A DNA stretch of 53,172 bases from Bacteroidales bacterium UBA1035 (GCA_002316835.1 DCEG01000107.1:1-53172), one strand, 5' to 3'; numbered from the stretch's first letter, positions 18,375 to 27,163 are shown. Translations and numbers: made by a program. Notes: generated from the sequence alone by a model not told the origin.

Positions 18375-19703
18375 TTACAACATAGAGAATGAAGCCAGCC
18401 AAACACATAGAAACGTAACGATTCCCATCACGATAGTGGCCGATGAATAAACTTTGAGCGTAGTGTTCGAGCTGATTCCCGAAAATCGGGAAACCACCCA
18501 GAAATAAGAATCATTGGCGTGTGAAACCATCATCGATCCCGCACCCATCGAAAGCATTGCCAGCAGTTTTCCGGTTTCCGAATCCAATCCCAAAGCGGGT
18601 AACATAGGAGCGATGAACGAAGCTGCGGTAATGATTGCCACAGTGGAAGAACCTTGTGCCGTTTTCAATATCGAAGCGATGAGAAACGGAACGGCAAGTC
18701 CCAATCCTGTTTGAAGTAGAAATTCGCCGGCATAAGCACCAACGCCGGTTTCCTTGATCACCAATCCGAACATTCCGCCAGCACCGGTTACGATAAGTAT
18801 TGGGCCTGCTTTTTCTATTGCGGATTCAAGCACAGAATTAACTGTTTTCATTGCTTTGTTTTTTAGTAAAAGCAATGATAACATTACTCCAATCATCAAA
18901 GCAATAATGGGTTGCCCGATAAAGGTTAACCCTTTCAATGCAATATTAGTATCGGACACCTTTAAGACAGTGAGCAACGACCCAATGGCAATTAGAACAA
19001 GCGGCGTGATGATAGGCAATAACGAAATGCTGACAGATGGTAATCGTTCTTCGCTTTGTACTTCATTTTGGAGAGATTCAGTCTCCTGGTAAGTATCTTT
19101 TCTTGTTTGCCACTTAATCCATAAAAATGCAGCCAGGGCGGCGGGAATGGCAAACAATGTTCCCAACAAAATCAGCATTCCGATATTTGCGTTTAAAATC
19201 CCCGATGCAGCCAACGCACCCGGATGGGTAGGGGTGAGGCAATGAACCGAATAGAGTGAAGTTGCCAGCACGAAAGCGATAAAAGGTAACGCTATTTTTG
19301 CTTTTGAACTGAACGATTTTGCCAATCCGCTCATGATAATATAACCGGAATCGCAAAATATCGGCAATCCGACAATAAATCCAGTAATTCCCATTGCCGA
19401 TGCAGCTTTGCTGTGTCCTGTCTTCGACAAAATATAATTGGCGATGCTTACTGCTCCACCTGTTTTCTCCAATACCACGGCGATGATTGCGCCGAAGATA
19501 ATCAGAAACCCGATGGATGCCATGGTGCTTCCAAAGCCCTGTTTAAGGATTTCCACCACGTTTTTACCGGGAAGCGCGATCATTGCGAGCAGCAACGAAA
19601 CGATAAACAACGAGGCAAATGCATTAAGCTTCGTAACGGATGTGAGTATCACAATAAGCACGATACTCAACAGAACAAGAAGAGAAATGGTAAGTATGCT
19701 CAT
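18375..19703 (-). CDS. GntP-family gluconate/glycerate:H+ permease
   Basis: 442 residues with about 12 hydrophobic segments, beginning MSILTISLLVLLSIVLIVI. It shows family blocks such as GFGSTMASIGFLIIFGAII, HPGALAASGILNANIG and the C-terminal AMLSMGAGSMMVSHANDSYF. GntP transporters import gluconate, glycerate or similar sugar acids with protons. The kinase gene abuts it, so D-glycerate is a good candidate substrate. The start lies 9 bp after the stop of the SFPD-repeat gene, so the two are probably co-transcribed. Confidence 0.92.
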   Translation of the reverse strand: MSILTISLLVLLSIVLIVILTSVTKLNAFASLFIVSLLLAMIALPGKNVVEILKQGFGSTMASIGFLIIFGAIIAVVLEKTGGAVSIANYILSKTGHSKAASAMGITGFIVGLPIFCDSGYIIMSGLAKSFSSKAKIALPFIAFVLATSLYSVHCLTPTHPGALAASGILNANIGMLILLGTLFAIPAALAAFLWIKWQTRKDTYQETESLQNEVQSEERLPSVSISLLPIITPLVLIAIGSLLTVLKVSDTNIALKGLTFIGQPIIALMIGVMLSLLLLKNKAMKTVNSVLESAIEKAGPILIVTGAGGMFGLVIKETGVGAYAGEFLLQTGLGLAVPFLIASILKTAQGSSTVAIITAASFIAPMLPALGLDSETGKLLAMLSMGAGSMMVSHANDSYFWVVSRFSGISSNTTLKVYSSATIVMGIVTFLCVWLASFSML

Positions 19704-19712
19704 ATATGTTTT

Positions 19713-20099
19713 TTATGGTTTTCCGGGAAAATTCTCAACGAATTTTATTGTAAAATCGGGAAAGCTCTCCACCAACTGAATTTTGAAGTCAGGAAAATTT
19801 TCTACTATCTGCCATTTGCCGGGCCCGTCGGGAAAAGAACTTACCAGTTTTACATGCAAATCTGCAAAGCTGGTGACGACTTTCACCTTGTAATCGGGAA
19901 AACTGTCCACGATCTTGATTTTACCGTATATTTTGGTTACATCCGGTTTTTCGCTTTTCTCTGTCTCCTGTAGCGATTCCGAAGACAAAACATAATATCC
20001 CGGTTTCTTGGCACGAATTTCTGCGGATTGCTTTGTTTGTGCAACCAACAAAAGATTTGATGCAACTATAGCAACGAAAAAAAGAATAATTTTTTTCAT
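19713..20099 (-). CDS. small secreted SFPD-repeat protein (copy 1)
   Basis: 128 residues starting at the ATG 20097-20099; the frame is open further but the signal peptide MKKIILFFVAIVASNLLL fixes the start. After a Ser/Lys/Glu-rich linker come six consecutive units of about 11 residues: DSFPDYKVKVV, TSFADLHVKLV, SSFPDGPGKWQIV, ENFPDFKIQLV, ESFPDFTIKFV, ENFPGKP. Alternating hydrophobics imply one beta-strand per unit with a turn at the Pro-Asp. The function is unknown. A paralogue of the same length lies at 21276-21662. The repeat period recalls small 11-residue-repeat families such as DUF6150, but that is from memory and unverified. Confidence 0.8.
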   Translation of the reverse strand: MKKIILFFVAIVASNLLLVAQTKQSAEIRAKKPGYYVLSSESLQETEKSEKPDVTKIYGKIKIVDSFPDYKVKVVTSFADLHVKLVSSFPDGPGKWQIVENFPDFKIQLVESFPDFTIKFVENFPGKP

Positions 20100-20124
20100 G
20101 ATAACTTGCCGTGAATTTATATCG

Positions 20125-20132
20125 CAAACATA
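20125..20132 (-). promoter_or_regulatory. -7 box for SFPD copy 1
   Basis: On the minus strand TATGTTTG matches TAnnTTTG, 26 bp from the start codon. A TTTG at 20149-20152 lies 16 bp upstream, slightly short for a -33 element and inside the preceding terminator. Confidence 0.5.
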
Positions 20133-20164
20133 ATAAAAAATCGGCAATCAAATGACTGCCGATT
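20133..20164 (-). terminator. terminator of the Tyr-rich lipoprotein gene
   Basis: On the minus strand an eight-base perfect stem AATCGGCA / TGCCGATT is followed by a U-rich tail TTTTATT. It lies 19 bp past the stop of the Tyr-rich gene, and its tail touches the -7 box of the next gene. Confidence 0.8.
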
Positions 20165-20182
20165 TCTGTTTTTCAATCTTTC

Positions 20183-21115
20183 TTACCTGCGTCCGGTTGA
20201 AGTCCTTCCGCTTGTTCCGCTTTCACTGCTTCTGGTGGTGGAGCTTTCGCGCGTTGTGGTCGATGACCTTCCGCTGGTGCTTCCGCGCATTTGCGGTTCA
20301 ACTCTCACGGGTTGTCCTATGGAGCCACCGTAATAATTTGTTTCGGCTGAGCGCGTTGAGGTTGTGCGACGGCTATCGGTTGCCGGAGTTGTCTGACGCG
20401 TAGTCGTTTCCGTAGCGTGTCTTGTGGTGATTTGGCGGGAACGATCTGTGGTCTGATAAGTATCGCGGCTTGTCATTCTTCCATCATCGGCGTTACCTAT
20501 TTGTCTAAGTTCTTCCGGCGATATAGACGTGCGTTGTGTTGCACGACGGGTCACTTCCTGCTGCACGCGCCTGTCTTCGGTCGAGTATTTAAAGTCGCGA
20601 CCTTCGCGTATGCTTCTGTCGCCCCACTCGCGCGCCTGGCTGCGTTCAGCTTCTCTCCAGTAAACTGCTCGGCGTCCGTTTTCGTTGTATCCTCTCACGT
20701 ACGGGATATTGCTGAAATCGTAATAATCGATATAGTAATAGCGTGGATAGTGCGAATTGTAGTAATGATGATGCATCCACGGATTATAAACGTTTCGGTT
20801 TACAATAACGATGAAAGCGTTTCGCAGGTTAAATGCGGAGTAAACAGGCGGAAGCGTCTGTACGAAAAGCCATTGCCCGTTTAAAAGGTACACGAAATTA
20901 CGTGTAGCCAAATCGTAATACGTTTCGATGTCCGGGAAATAATAGTAACGGGTTCCGTAGTAGTAATCGGGCGCCCATACCGGATTGTAATCGTAATAAT
21001 TGTCGTAATAACCGTCGCCCGACGCTCCGTAGTAAGAGGTTCCGCAACTTGTGAACCCGAGCGCCATAATAAGCGCTGTCAGAGCGATTGTTAATTTTGC
21101 AATAACTTTTTTCAT
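20183..21115 (-). CDS. Tyr-rich lipoprotein of unknown function
   Basis: 310 residues with lipobox GFTSC (Cys at 24). The mature N-terminal half is unusually rich in Tyr, Asp and His (YYDNYYDYNP, DYYYGTRYYYFP, MHHHYYNSHYPRYYYIDYYD). The C-terminal 120 residues are low complexity Thr, Arg and Ser (TTRHATETTTRQTTPATDSR), suggesting an extended, exposed tail. A middle segment (DLATRNFVYLLNGQWLFVQ) could be a small beta-domain. No family recognised. It sits alone between two SFPD-repeat genes, with a terminator after it. Confidence 0.75.
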   Translation of the reverse strand: MKKVIAKLTIALTALIMALGFTSCGTSYYGASGDGYYDNYYDYNPVWAPDYYYGTRYYYFPDIETYYDLATRNFVYLLNGQWLFVQTLPPVYSAFNLRNAFIVIVNRNVYNPWMHHHYYNSHYPRYYYIDYYDFSNIPYVRGYNENGRRAVYWREAERSQAREWGDRSIREGRDFKYSTEDRRVQQEVTRRATQRTSISPEELRQIGNADDGRMTSRDTYQTTDRSRQITTRHATETTTRQTTPATDSRRTTSTRSAETNYYGGSIGQPVRVEPQMRGSTSGRSSTTTRESSTTRSSESGTSGRTSTGRR

Positions 21116-21275
21116 TTCAGTTCGGTTTTAAATGGTTTATATCGTTTTAACTTATACGTATGACTAAAAAAATCGAAGAATGTTTATTTTGAATTGTGTT
21201 TTTTGAGTGTACTATTATTTAAATTATTTTCAGGAGAATTTGTTCACACTTTTGAGCACTTCTGAGACAATTATT

Positions 21276-21662
21276 TTAAGGTTTACCGGGAAAACTTTCT
21301 ACAAACTTTATGGTGAAATCGGGAAAATTTTCAACGAACTGTATCTTGAAATCAGGAAAGCTTTCTACTATTTGCCATTTGCCCGGATCGTCGGGAAAAG
21401 AACTTACAATTTTTACGTGTAAATCTGCAAAACTTGTGACAACTTTTACTTTATAATCGGGAAAACTGTTCACGATCTTAATTTTACCATAGATTTTGGT
21501 TACATCAGGTTTATCAATGCTCTCAGTTTTCTGCGGCACTTCAGAAGATTGAATGTAATATCCGGGTTCTTCTGCAAAGAAGTCAGTGGATTCTTTAGTT
21601 TGAGCAAGTGTCATCAGGTTTGATGCAGATATTGCCATAAAAAGTAAGACGATTTTCCTCAT
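21276..21662 (-). CDS. small secreted SFPD-repeat protein (copy 2)
   Basis: 128 residues from the ATG 21660-21662, the same length as copy 1. Signal peptide MRKIVLLFMAISASNLMTLA, then a short acidic linker and the repeat block NSFPDYKVKVV, TSFADLHVKIV, SSFPDDPGKWQIV, ESFPDFKIQFV, ENFPDFTIKFV, ESFPGKP. It differs from copy 1 at only a handful of conservative positions within the repeats, while signal peptide and linker differ more. This points to selection or gene conversion on the repeat block. Function unknown. Confidence 0.8.
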   Translation of the reverse strand: MRKIVLLFMAISASNLMTLAQTKESTDFFAEEPGYYIQSSEVPQKTESIDKPDVTKIYGKIKIVNSFPDYKVKVVTSFADLHVKIVSSFPDDPGKWQIVESFPDFKIQFVENFPDFTIKFVESFPGKP

Positions 21663-21687
21663 GATATTCTCCTGTAATTTGGGTTCA

Positions 21688-21695
21688 CAAATATA
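21688..21695 (-). promoter_or_regulatory. -7 box for SFPD copy 2
   Basis: TATATTTG on the minus strand matches TAnnTTTG and stands 26 bp before the start codon, the same distance as for copy 1. No clear -33 element was found. Confidence 0.45.
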
Positions 21696-21730
21696 ATAAA
21701 AAATCGGTAACTTTCTAAAAGTCACCGATT
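21696..21730 (-). terminator. terminator of sufB
   Basis: On the minus strand a ten-base stem AATCGGTGAC / GTTACCGATT (one G-U pair) precedes TTTTATT, 31 bp after the sufB stop. It isolates sufB from the next gene. Confidence 0.8.
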
Positions 21731-21760
21731 CATTATTCATTTTTAGTTTTCAATCATTCA

Positions 21761-23215
21761 CTATCCAACACTTCCTTCCAAACTGATTTGCAGAAGCTTT
21801 TGCGCTTCTACGGCAAACTCCATCGGAAGCTTATTTACCACTTCTTTCACGTATCCGTTAACGATTAAACCAATAGCTTCTTCTTCTCCCAATCCGCGTT
21901 GATTGCAGTAGAAAATCTGATCTTCACTGATTTTCGAAGTAGTGGCTTCGTGTTCCAAAATCGCTGTCGGATTTTGAATGTCTGTATAGGGGAAAGTGTG
22001 TGCTCCGCAATGATCAGTTAGCAGTAAACTGTCACATTGCGAGTGGTTACGTGCATTAACGGCCTTTTTTGAGACTTTTACTAAACCACGATAGCTGTTC
22101 TGGCTGCTTCCAGCCGATATCCCTTTGGAAACAATGCGGCTACGGGTATTCTTCCCCAAGTGAATCATTTTTGTTCCGGTATCGGCCTGCTGAAAGTTGT
22201 TAGTAACAGCCACTGAATAAAATTCTCCTACGGAGTTATCACCAGCTAAAATGCACGACGGATATTTCCATGTGATAGCCGAACCGGTCTCAACTTGTGT
22301 CCACGAGATTTTTGAACCATTCCCTTTACACATACCACGTTTGGTCACAAAGTTATAAACCCCTCCAACGCCGTTTTTATCTCCCGGATACCAATTTTGC
22401 ACCGTCGAATATTTTATTTCGGCATTGTCGAGAGCAATAATTTCAACCACTGCAGCGTGCAGTTGATTCTCATCACGCGTGGGTGCTGTACAACCCTCGA
22501 GATAGCTCACGTATGAGCTGTCGTCAGCAATGATAAGGGTGCGTTCGAATTGTCCTGTGTTTGCGGTATTAATGCGGAAATATGTCGACAGCTCCATCGG
22601 ACAACGAACTCCTTTGGGAACATAAACAAACGATCCGTCACTAAATACGGCTGAATTTAACGCCACATAAAAATTATCTTTATATGGAACTACGGTGGCG
22701 AGATATTTCTTTACCAAATCGGGATGATTCTTAACCGCTTCGCTGAACGAACTGAAAATGATCCCTTTTTCAGCCAGAACTTCTTTGAAAGTTGTTTTGA
22801 TGGAAACACTGTCCATAACAGCATCCACTGCAACTCCGGTAAGTTGCTTTTGTTCGTTGAGAGGAATACCTAGTCGCTCGAATGTTTTCAACAATTCAGG
22901 ATCAACTTCGTCCAAAGATTTTGGTTTTTTTTTGTTGGTTGGGTCTGCATAATAAATAATGTCCTGGAAATCTATCTCCGGAATTTTCAAATGTGGCCAG
23001 TCGGGCAATTTCATTGTTAACCAGTGACGATATGCTTTTAACCTAAACTCTAATAACCACTCGGGCTCATTTTTCTTCGATGATATCAAACGGATAACGT
23101 CTTCATTCAATCCTTTTTCAATTGTATATGTCTCAACATCTGTAACGAATCCGTATTTGTAATCTTGTGTGGTTAAGTCGGTTAATATCTGATCTTGATC
23201 TAAAACTTCTTGCAT
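21761..23215 (-). CDS. sufB: Fe-S cluster assembly scaffold protein SufB
   Basis: 484 residues, the normal SufB length, with the start MQEVLDQDQILTDLT. Family blocks include AVFSDGSFVYVPKGVRCPMELSTYFRIN, SYLEGCTAPTRDENQLHAAVVE, TKRGMCKGNGSKISWTQVETGSAITWKYPSCIL and SAGSSQNSYRGLVK. SufB is the core subunit of SufBC2D, on which Fe-S clusters form with sulfur from SufS/SufE. In most Bacteroidota sufB begins a sufB-sufC-sufD-sufS run. Here a terminator follows directly and the neighbours are unrelated, so sufC and sufD must lie elsewhere. Confidence 0.95.
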   Translation of the reverse strand: MQEVLDQDQILTDLTTQDYKYGFVTDVETYTIEKGLNEDVIRLISSKKNEPEWLLEFRLKAYRHWLTMKLPDWPHLKIPEIDFQDIIYYADPTNKKKPKSLDEVDPELLKTFERLGIPLNEQKQLTGVAVDAVMDSVSIKTTFKEVLAEKGIIFSSFSEAVKNHPDLVKKYLATVVPYKDNFYVALNSAVFSDGSFVYVPKGVRCPMELSTYFRINTANTGQFERTLIIADDSSYVSYLEGCTAPTRDENQLHAAVVEIIALDNAEIKYSTVQNWYPGDKNGVGGVYNFVTKRGMCKGNGSKISWTQVETGSAITWKYPSCILAGDNSVGEFYSVAVTNNFQQADTGTKMIHLGKNTRSRIVSKGISAGSSQNSYRGLVKVSKKAVNARNHSQCDSLLLTDHCGAHTFPYTDIQNPTAILEHEATTSKISEDQIFYCNQRGLGEEEAIGLIVNGYVKEVVNKLPMEFAVEAQKLLQISLEGSVG

Positions 23216-23313
23216 AATATATATTGATTGTCGATCGCCTTGATCGGTTCATGAAAAAGAAGAGAAGCGTTTCACTTCCCATGATAAACAAAGTTTGTAT
23301 TGTTTTGTTTATA

Positions 23314-23346
23314 CAAAATTACATCAAATTCTGAACAAAACCCACA
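23314..23346 (-). promoter_or_regulatory. candidate promoter of sufB
   Basis: On the minus strand TAATTTTG (23321-23314) matches TAnnTTTG, with a TTG at 23346-23344 as a possible -33 box 22 bp upstream. The transcript would have a leader of about 90 bases containing a GATCG/CGATC hairpin. Confidence 0.45.
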
Positions 23347-23392
23347 ATAGTTGGTTTTTGAAGATGTATTTAAACAAAAAAGAAATTAATTT

Positions 23393-23962
23393 ATGAAAAA
23401 AGTAGGTTTATTATTTGCATCATTATTTTTGATGCTGGGTCTGATGGCTCAAACGAAATATTCGGTGGATAAGGCGCATTCTTCTGTCAACTTTAAGGTA
23501 AAACATAACGGAATATCATTTGTAAACGGTAGTTTTAATTCTTTCGACGGATTTATACAGGGAGACTTGAACAACCTGGAAAAAGCCAACGTTGAGTTTA
23601 CGGTTGATGCAGCGAGTATCGATACCAGAGTTGAACCGCGCGATAAGCATTTGCGAAGTGCGGATTTTTTCGATGTGGAGAAGTATCCCAACATGAGTTT
23701 TAAAAGCACAGGTATCGAAAAAGTGGACGATAAAAGTTACAAATTAAACGGGTTGCTGACTATAAAAGATGTCACAAAACAGGTTACGTTTGATGTGAAA
23801 TACGGTGGTGAAACAGTTGGCAGAGACGGCAAGGATATAATCGGCTTTAGCGGAAAATATACGATAAATCGTATGGACTATAATGTAGTTTACGATCCAG
23901 ACTCTAAAACAATTGCAAAAGAGGTGGATATCATTCTTTATATGGAGTTTAAGGCTAACTAA
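23393..23962 (+). CDS. YceI-family periplasmic lipid-binding protein
   Basis: 189 residues with a signal peptide MKKVGLLFASLFLMLGLMAQ. The mature part opens with the YceI pattern TKYSVDKAHSSVNFKVKHNG and has VEFTVDAASIDTRVEPRDKHLRSADFFDVEKYP and LNGLLTIKDVTKQV. YceI proteins are extended lipocalin-like barrels that bind polyisoprenoid lipids; the biological role in Bacteroidota is unclear. It is transcribed alone, divergent from sufB, and ends at a shared terminator. Confidence 0.92.
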   Translation: MKKVGLLFASLFLMLGLMAQTKYSVDKAHSSVNFKVKHNGISFVNGSFNSFDGFIQGDLNNLEKANVEFTVDAASIDTRVEPRDKHLRSADFFDVEKYPNMSFKSTGIEKVDDKSYKLNGLLTIKDVTKQVTFDVKYGGETVGRDGKDIIGFSGKYTINRMDYNVVYDPDSKTIAKEVDIILYMEFKAN

Positions 23963-23985
23963 CCAAAACGTACATAAAGGTTTAC

Positions 23986-24017
23986 AAAAAACTCAGGCCG
24001 ATTCGGCCTGAGTTTTT
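23986..24017. terminator. bidirectional terminator between convergent genes
   Basis: A 14-bp perfect stem (AAAAACTCAGGCCG with CGGCCTGAGTTTTT) with loop ATT and U-runs on both strands lies between the YceI gene and the convergent DUF3298 gene. Confidence 0.9.
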
Positions 24018-24021
24018 GTTT

Positions 24022-24888
24022 TTATTGATTTTCCTTTTTCGGGAAGAATTTTTGAATGACATTGTCCGGTTTAAGAATGGCTGATAAATCTTCATAGGGG
24101 ATATTCACGTCAATTACACCCATCGCATAGGGTGCTATTTCGTATTGGTTGTAAGCGTAATGAATGCCTTTATCATCCAGCCAAAAATTATTGTTCGGAT
24201 AGATTTCGTCGATATTGAAAAACCCTATATTGATTAACGAATCCGGAACGGTAACATTGTGTTGAGTCATCAAATGATTGATAATGACATCGGTCAATGG
24301 CTTTTTATAATTCGGAACGAAAATATCTTCTTCCGATATCGTAACCAAATCACCTAAATCGATATTAACATACGTTACTCTGTGTGAACCATGCGCTCCA
24401 CCGGTATAATCGCTGTATTCCACCGCATAGCTCAACAACGAATCGTTCTGAAACATCATTTTATTGCTATTGTACATGTAGTACCAGTACCACATGGGCG
24501 TTTCGTCTTTTGGTAGACGGCTTTTTTCGTCGTAATACGTGTTGGACAGCTTTTTGTATTCCTCTTTGTAATCGGCTATATACGCATCAACAGCTTCTTT
24601 CGGAGAAAGATTGTCGATATGGAGATCGTTGAAAAAAGTTCCAATAAAAATCTGTTGCAAACGCGCTAAATCTTCCTGGTTACCGAATTTTGTCGGATAT
24701 ATAAAACTAACTTTTACATCGGCAAAGGGGAGTGTTGTGTCATTCGTTTCGAGCAGGGGAATTTGTTCTTTCACGACAATACTGTCGAAAACGATTTTTG
24801 TGGAAGTCTGTGCAGTCTTTTTGCACGAAAACATTCCACAAGCTACTGAACATACAATTATGGCAGTAAGAATTGTAGTTTTGTTCAT
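24022..24888 (-). CDS. DUF3298/DUF4163-type lipoprotein
   Basis: 288 residues with a lipoprotein signal (lipobox GMFSC, Cys22). The middle region (SYAVEYSDYTGGAHGSHRVTYVNIDL) matches the RsiV/PdaC-like DUF4163-DUF3298 arrangement, in which SDYTGGAH is a diagnostic block. The C-terminal half has NFWLDDKGIHYAYNQYEIAPYA, typical of DUF3298. The function in Bacteroidota is unknown; distant relatives bind peptidoglycan fragments or lysozyme. It follows the DUF4831 gene at 47 bp and ends at the shared terminator. Confidence 0.85.
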   Translation of the reverse strand: MNKTTILTAIIVCSVACGMFSCKKTAQTSTKIVFDSIVVKEQIPLLETNDTTLPFADVKVSFIYPTKFGNQEDLARLQQIFIGTFFNDLHIDNLSPKEAVDAYIADYKEEYKKLSNTYYDEKSRLPKDETPMWYWYYMYNSNKMMFQNDSLLSYAVEYSDYTGGAHGSHRVTYVNIDLGDLVTISEEDIFVPNYKKPLTDVIINHLMTQHNVTVPDSLINIGFFNIDEIYPNNNFWLDDKGIHYAYNQYEIAPYAMGVIDVNIPYEDLSAILKPDNVIQKFFPKKENQ

Positions 24889-24935
24889 AATTGATTTTTT
24901 TGTGCATCAGACCGCCAATCGGTCAAACGCGATTT

Positions 24936-26012
24936 CTATTGAATAATTTGCTTTACAGCCCCCAAATTGGGATAAAAAATCACCTTGATGGGTTTTTTCA
25001 TATTGTCGAACATTCTTTTGGTAAGCACATCCTGCGTACCAAACTGAACGATATCCATTTCCTGGTTTTTTAGCGTTCTGTTCTTAAACTCCAGCGTGAG
25101 TTGCGCTTTGCCTGGAACGTTATATACAACTCCTTCGGAGAGTTTTTTCTCGAGGCGCTCTCTGTCTCTGTCTGAGAGGACAGTTTCTACTTGCGGAGTC
25201 TTGCTTTTCAGCGACAGGTAAATAGGTGAGCCGGCAAGATTGTCGGCATCCACCGGACCGAGTTTTTCGGAGAATCGACCGATTACCATTTTATCGATAT
25301 CTCTTTCCGTAGGAATTATCACTATTTCTTTGGTGAAATATTCGGTTTGTGTGCTCCCCGAAAACATTTCGGTCAACGCTTTTTCCTGATCGTTTATTTG
25401 CTCCATCACCACTTTGTAGGCCTCGCCGTCGGGTGGCATATTATCGGCTTCGCCGGTTAGAATATCGTTGCGGCTTCGGCGCAAATCGAAAATCTGCTTC
25501 GATACCAGTTCGGCCTGTTTAGCTGTTGAACCGGCCATCAATGTTTCTTCCGATAAAAATCTTCTTGGATTTACAGATGCTGTTGACGGCTCAGGAAGTT
25601 CGAATGACGGTTCTTTTTCCAATTCGGGATCTGCATTGATGGTCGAAATCAGTCCGTCTTGAGTGAGCATTACGTAAGGTGCCAGCGAATTGGAACGGAA
25701 AATAACCATAAATGAATTATCCTTGTCTGCAACTCCGCGGTTGGACACCATTGCATCTTCCAGCGTGAATTCGGTTCTGCTTTCAGTAATGGGTTCAACG
25801 CTCAGGTACCGTTGTGCGTATTGATAAAACTCACCCCGGTTATAAACCGTTTTTTTTACTTTTAGCGTAGCCACCACCGATGTTTTAGGCAACGAATAAA
25901 TCACTCCATAATCGTTAGCCTTAATGGCGTTCATTCTTACCGTTTGCTGTGCAGATACAGAGCTAATGCAGAACAGTATTGTGAGAATCAGATATTGTAT
26001 TTTCAGTTTCAT
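24936..26012 (-). CDS. DUF4831-family exported protein
   Basis: 358 residues with a Sec signal peptide (MKLKIQYLILTILFCISS, cleavage near SAQQ). The N-terminal block NDYGVIYSLPKTSVVATLKVKKTVYNRGEFYQYA and the later DADNLAGSPIYLSL fit DUF4831, a Bacteroidota-only family of unknown function. It is 17 bp downstream of pheS and probably shares its transcript. Confidence 0.85.
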   Translation of the reverse strand: MKLKIQYLILTILFCISSVSAQQTVRMNAIKANDYGVIYSLPKTSVVATLKVKKTVYNRGEFYQYAQRYLSVEPITESRTEFTLEDAMVSNRGVADKDNSFMVIFRSNSLAPYVMLTQDGLISTINADPELEKEPSFELPEPSTASVNPRRFLSEETLMAGSTAKQAELVSKQIFDLRRSRNDILTGEADNMPPDGEAYKVVMEQINDQEKALTEMFSGSTQTEYFTKEIVIIPTERDIDKMVIGRFSEKLGPVDADNLAGSPIYLSLKSKTPQVETVLSDRDRERLEKKLSEGVVYNVPGKAQLTLEFKNRTLKNQEMDIVQFGTQDVLTKRMFDNMKKPIKVIFYPNLGAVKQIIQ

Positions 26013-26029
26013 CGTTAAATTGTTTTCAA

Positions 26030-27049
26030 TTAATGTGCTGCCTGAAATTGTTTCAGAAAACGTACATCGTTTTCAGAGAACATTCGCAAATCCTTCACCT
26101 GATATTTCAGGTTCGTAATACGCTCAATTCCCATCCCGAGCGCGTATCCGGTATATATTTTGCTGTCAATTCCGCAATTATCCAATACGTTGGGATCAAC
26201 CATGCCGCATCCCAGAATTTCTACCCATCCGGTATATTTACAGAACGGACAACCTTCACCGCCACACAGGTTGCAGGAAATATCCATTTCTGCGCTGGGT
26301 TCTGTAAACGGAAAATATGATGGACGAAGGCGAATTTTAGTGTTGGCTCCGAACATCTCTTTGGCAAAGAAGAGCAGCGCTTGTTTCAAATCTGCAAATG
26401 AAACGTCTTTATCAACATACAGCGCTTCCACCTGATGGAAAAAACAGTGTGCCCGGTAGGAAATAGCTTCGTTTCTATACACTCGTCCGGGACAAATAAT
26501 GCGGATAGGCGGTTGTGTTTTTTCCATCACACGGGTTTGAACAGACGAAGTGTGTGTGCGCAATACGATATCGGGGTTGCTTTGAATAAAAAATGTGTCC
26601 TGCATATCGCGTGCCGGATGATCATCAGCAAAATTAAGTGATGAGAAAACGTGCCAGTCGTCTTCCACTTCCGGTCCTTCGGCGATGGAGAACCCAAGTC
26701 GTTTGAAAATATCACAAATTTCTTCCTTTACAATCGAAATTGGATGACGTGTACCCAAAGAAATAGGGAAGGCAGTACGGGTTAAATCGATGTCGGTGTT
26801 TTTATCTTTGCTACTTTCAAACTGATCTTTCAGCGATTGAATTTTTTCCTGAGTCTTCTGTTTCAGTTCGTTCAGCCTCATACCAACTTCGCGTTTCTGT
26901 TCCGGTGCAACATTTCTAAAATCATCCATAAGCACAGAAATGATGCCTTTTTTGCTTAAGTATTTGATGCGCAATGCTTCCAGTTCATCATTGCCCGATG
27001 CAGTAAGTTGTTCTATTTCGGAAAGAAGTGAGTGAATTTTATCTAACAT
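26030..27049 (-). CDS. pheS: phenylalanine--tRNA ligase alpha subunit
   Basis: 339 residues from the ATG 27047-27049 (MLDKIHSLL); an upstream Met at 27079 would lie inside the promoter. The N-terminal coiled coil (residues 1-90) is followed by the class II catalytic core. Motif 2 appears as VLRTHTSSVQTRVME and RVYRNEAISYRAHCFFHQVE, motif 3 as GYALGMGIERITNLKYQVKDLRMF. A CNLCGGEGCPFCKYTGW insert carries four Cys that may bind zinc. It charges tRNA-Phe with the beta subunit, whose gene pheT is not in the window. Confidence 0.95.
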   Translation of the reverse strand: MLDKIHSLLSEIEQLTASGNDELEALRIKYLSKKGIISVLMDDFRNVAPEQKREVGMRLNELKQKTQEKIQSLKDQFESSKDKNTDIDLTRTAFPISLGTRHPISIVKEEICDIFKRLGFSIAEGPEVEDDWHVFSSLNFADDHPARDMQDTFFIQSNPDIVLRTHTSSVQTRVMEKTQPPIRIICPGRVYRNEAISYRAHCFFHQVEALYVDKDVSFADLKQALLFFAKEMFGANTKIRLRPSYFPFTEPSAEMDISCNLCGGEGCPFCKYTGWVEILGCGMVDPNVLDNCGIDSKIYTGYALGMGIERITNLKYQVKDLRMFSENDVRFLKQFQAAH

Positions 27050-27076
27050 ACAATCTTTAGTGTCATTAATTTTATA

Positions 27077-27084
27077 CAAAAGTA
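27077..27084 (-). promoter_or_regulatory. -7 box for pheS
   Basis: TACTTTTG on the minus strand matches TAnnTTTG, 28 bp before the chosen pheS start. No convincing -33 element. Confidence 0.45.
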
Positions 27085-27155
27085 CATTTTTCTCATCTAT
27101 TTACCTTGATTTTGAAGAAAGAAATCATTTATATTCGATTTTGAAAAACATATCG

Positions 27156-27163
27156 TATTTTTG
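27156..27163 (+). promoter_or_regulatory. -7 box for tilS
   Basis: TATTTTTG matches TAnnTTTG and lies 38 bp before the chosen tilS start. It argues against the longer frame starting at 27060. Confidence 0.4.

Noticed and set aside
19413..19973. 186-codon open frame on the plus strand
   Set aside because: It lies antisense to the GntP and SFPD genes, and its product has no family pattern; a shadow of their codon use.
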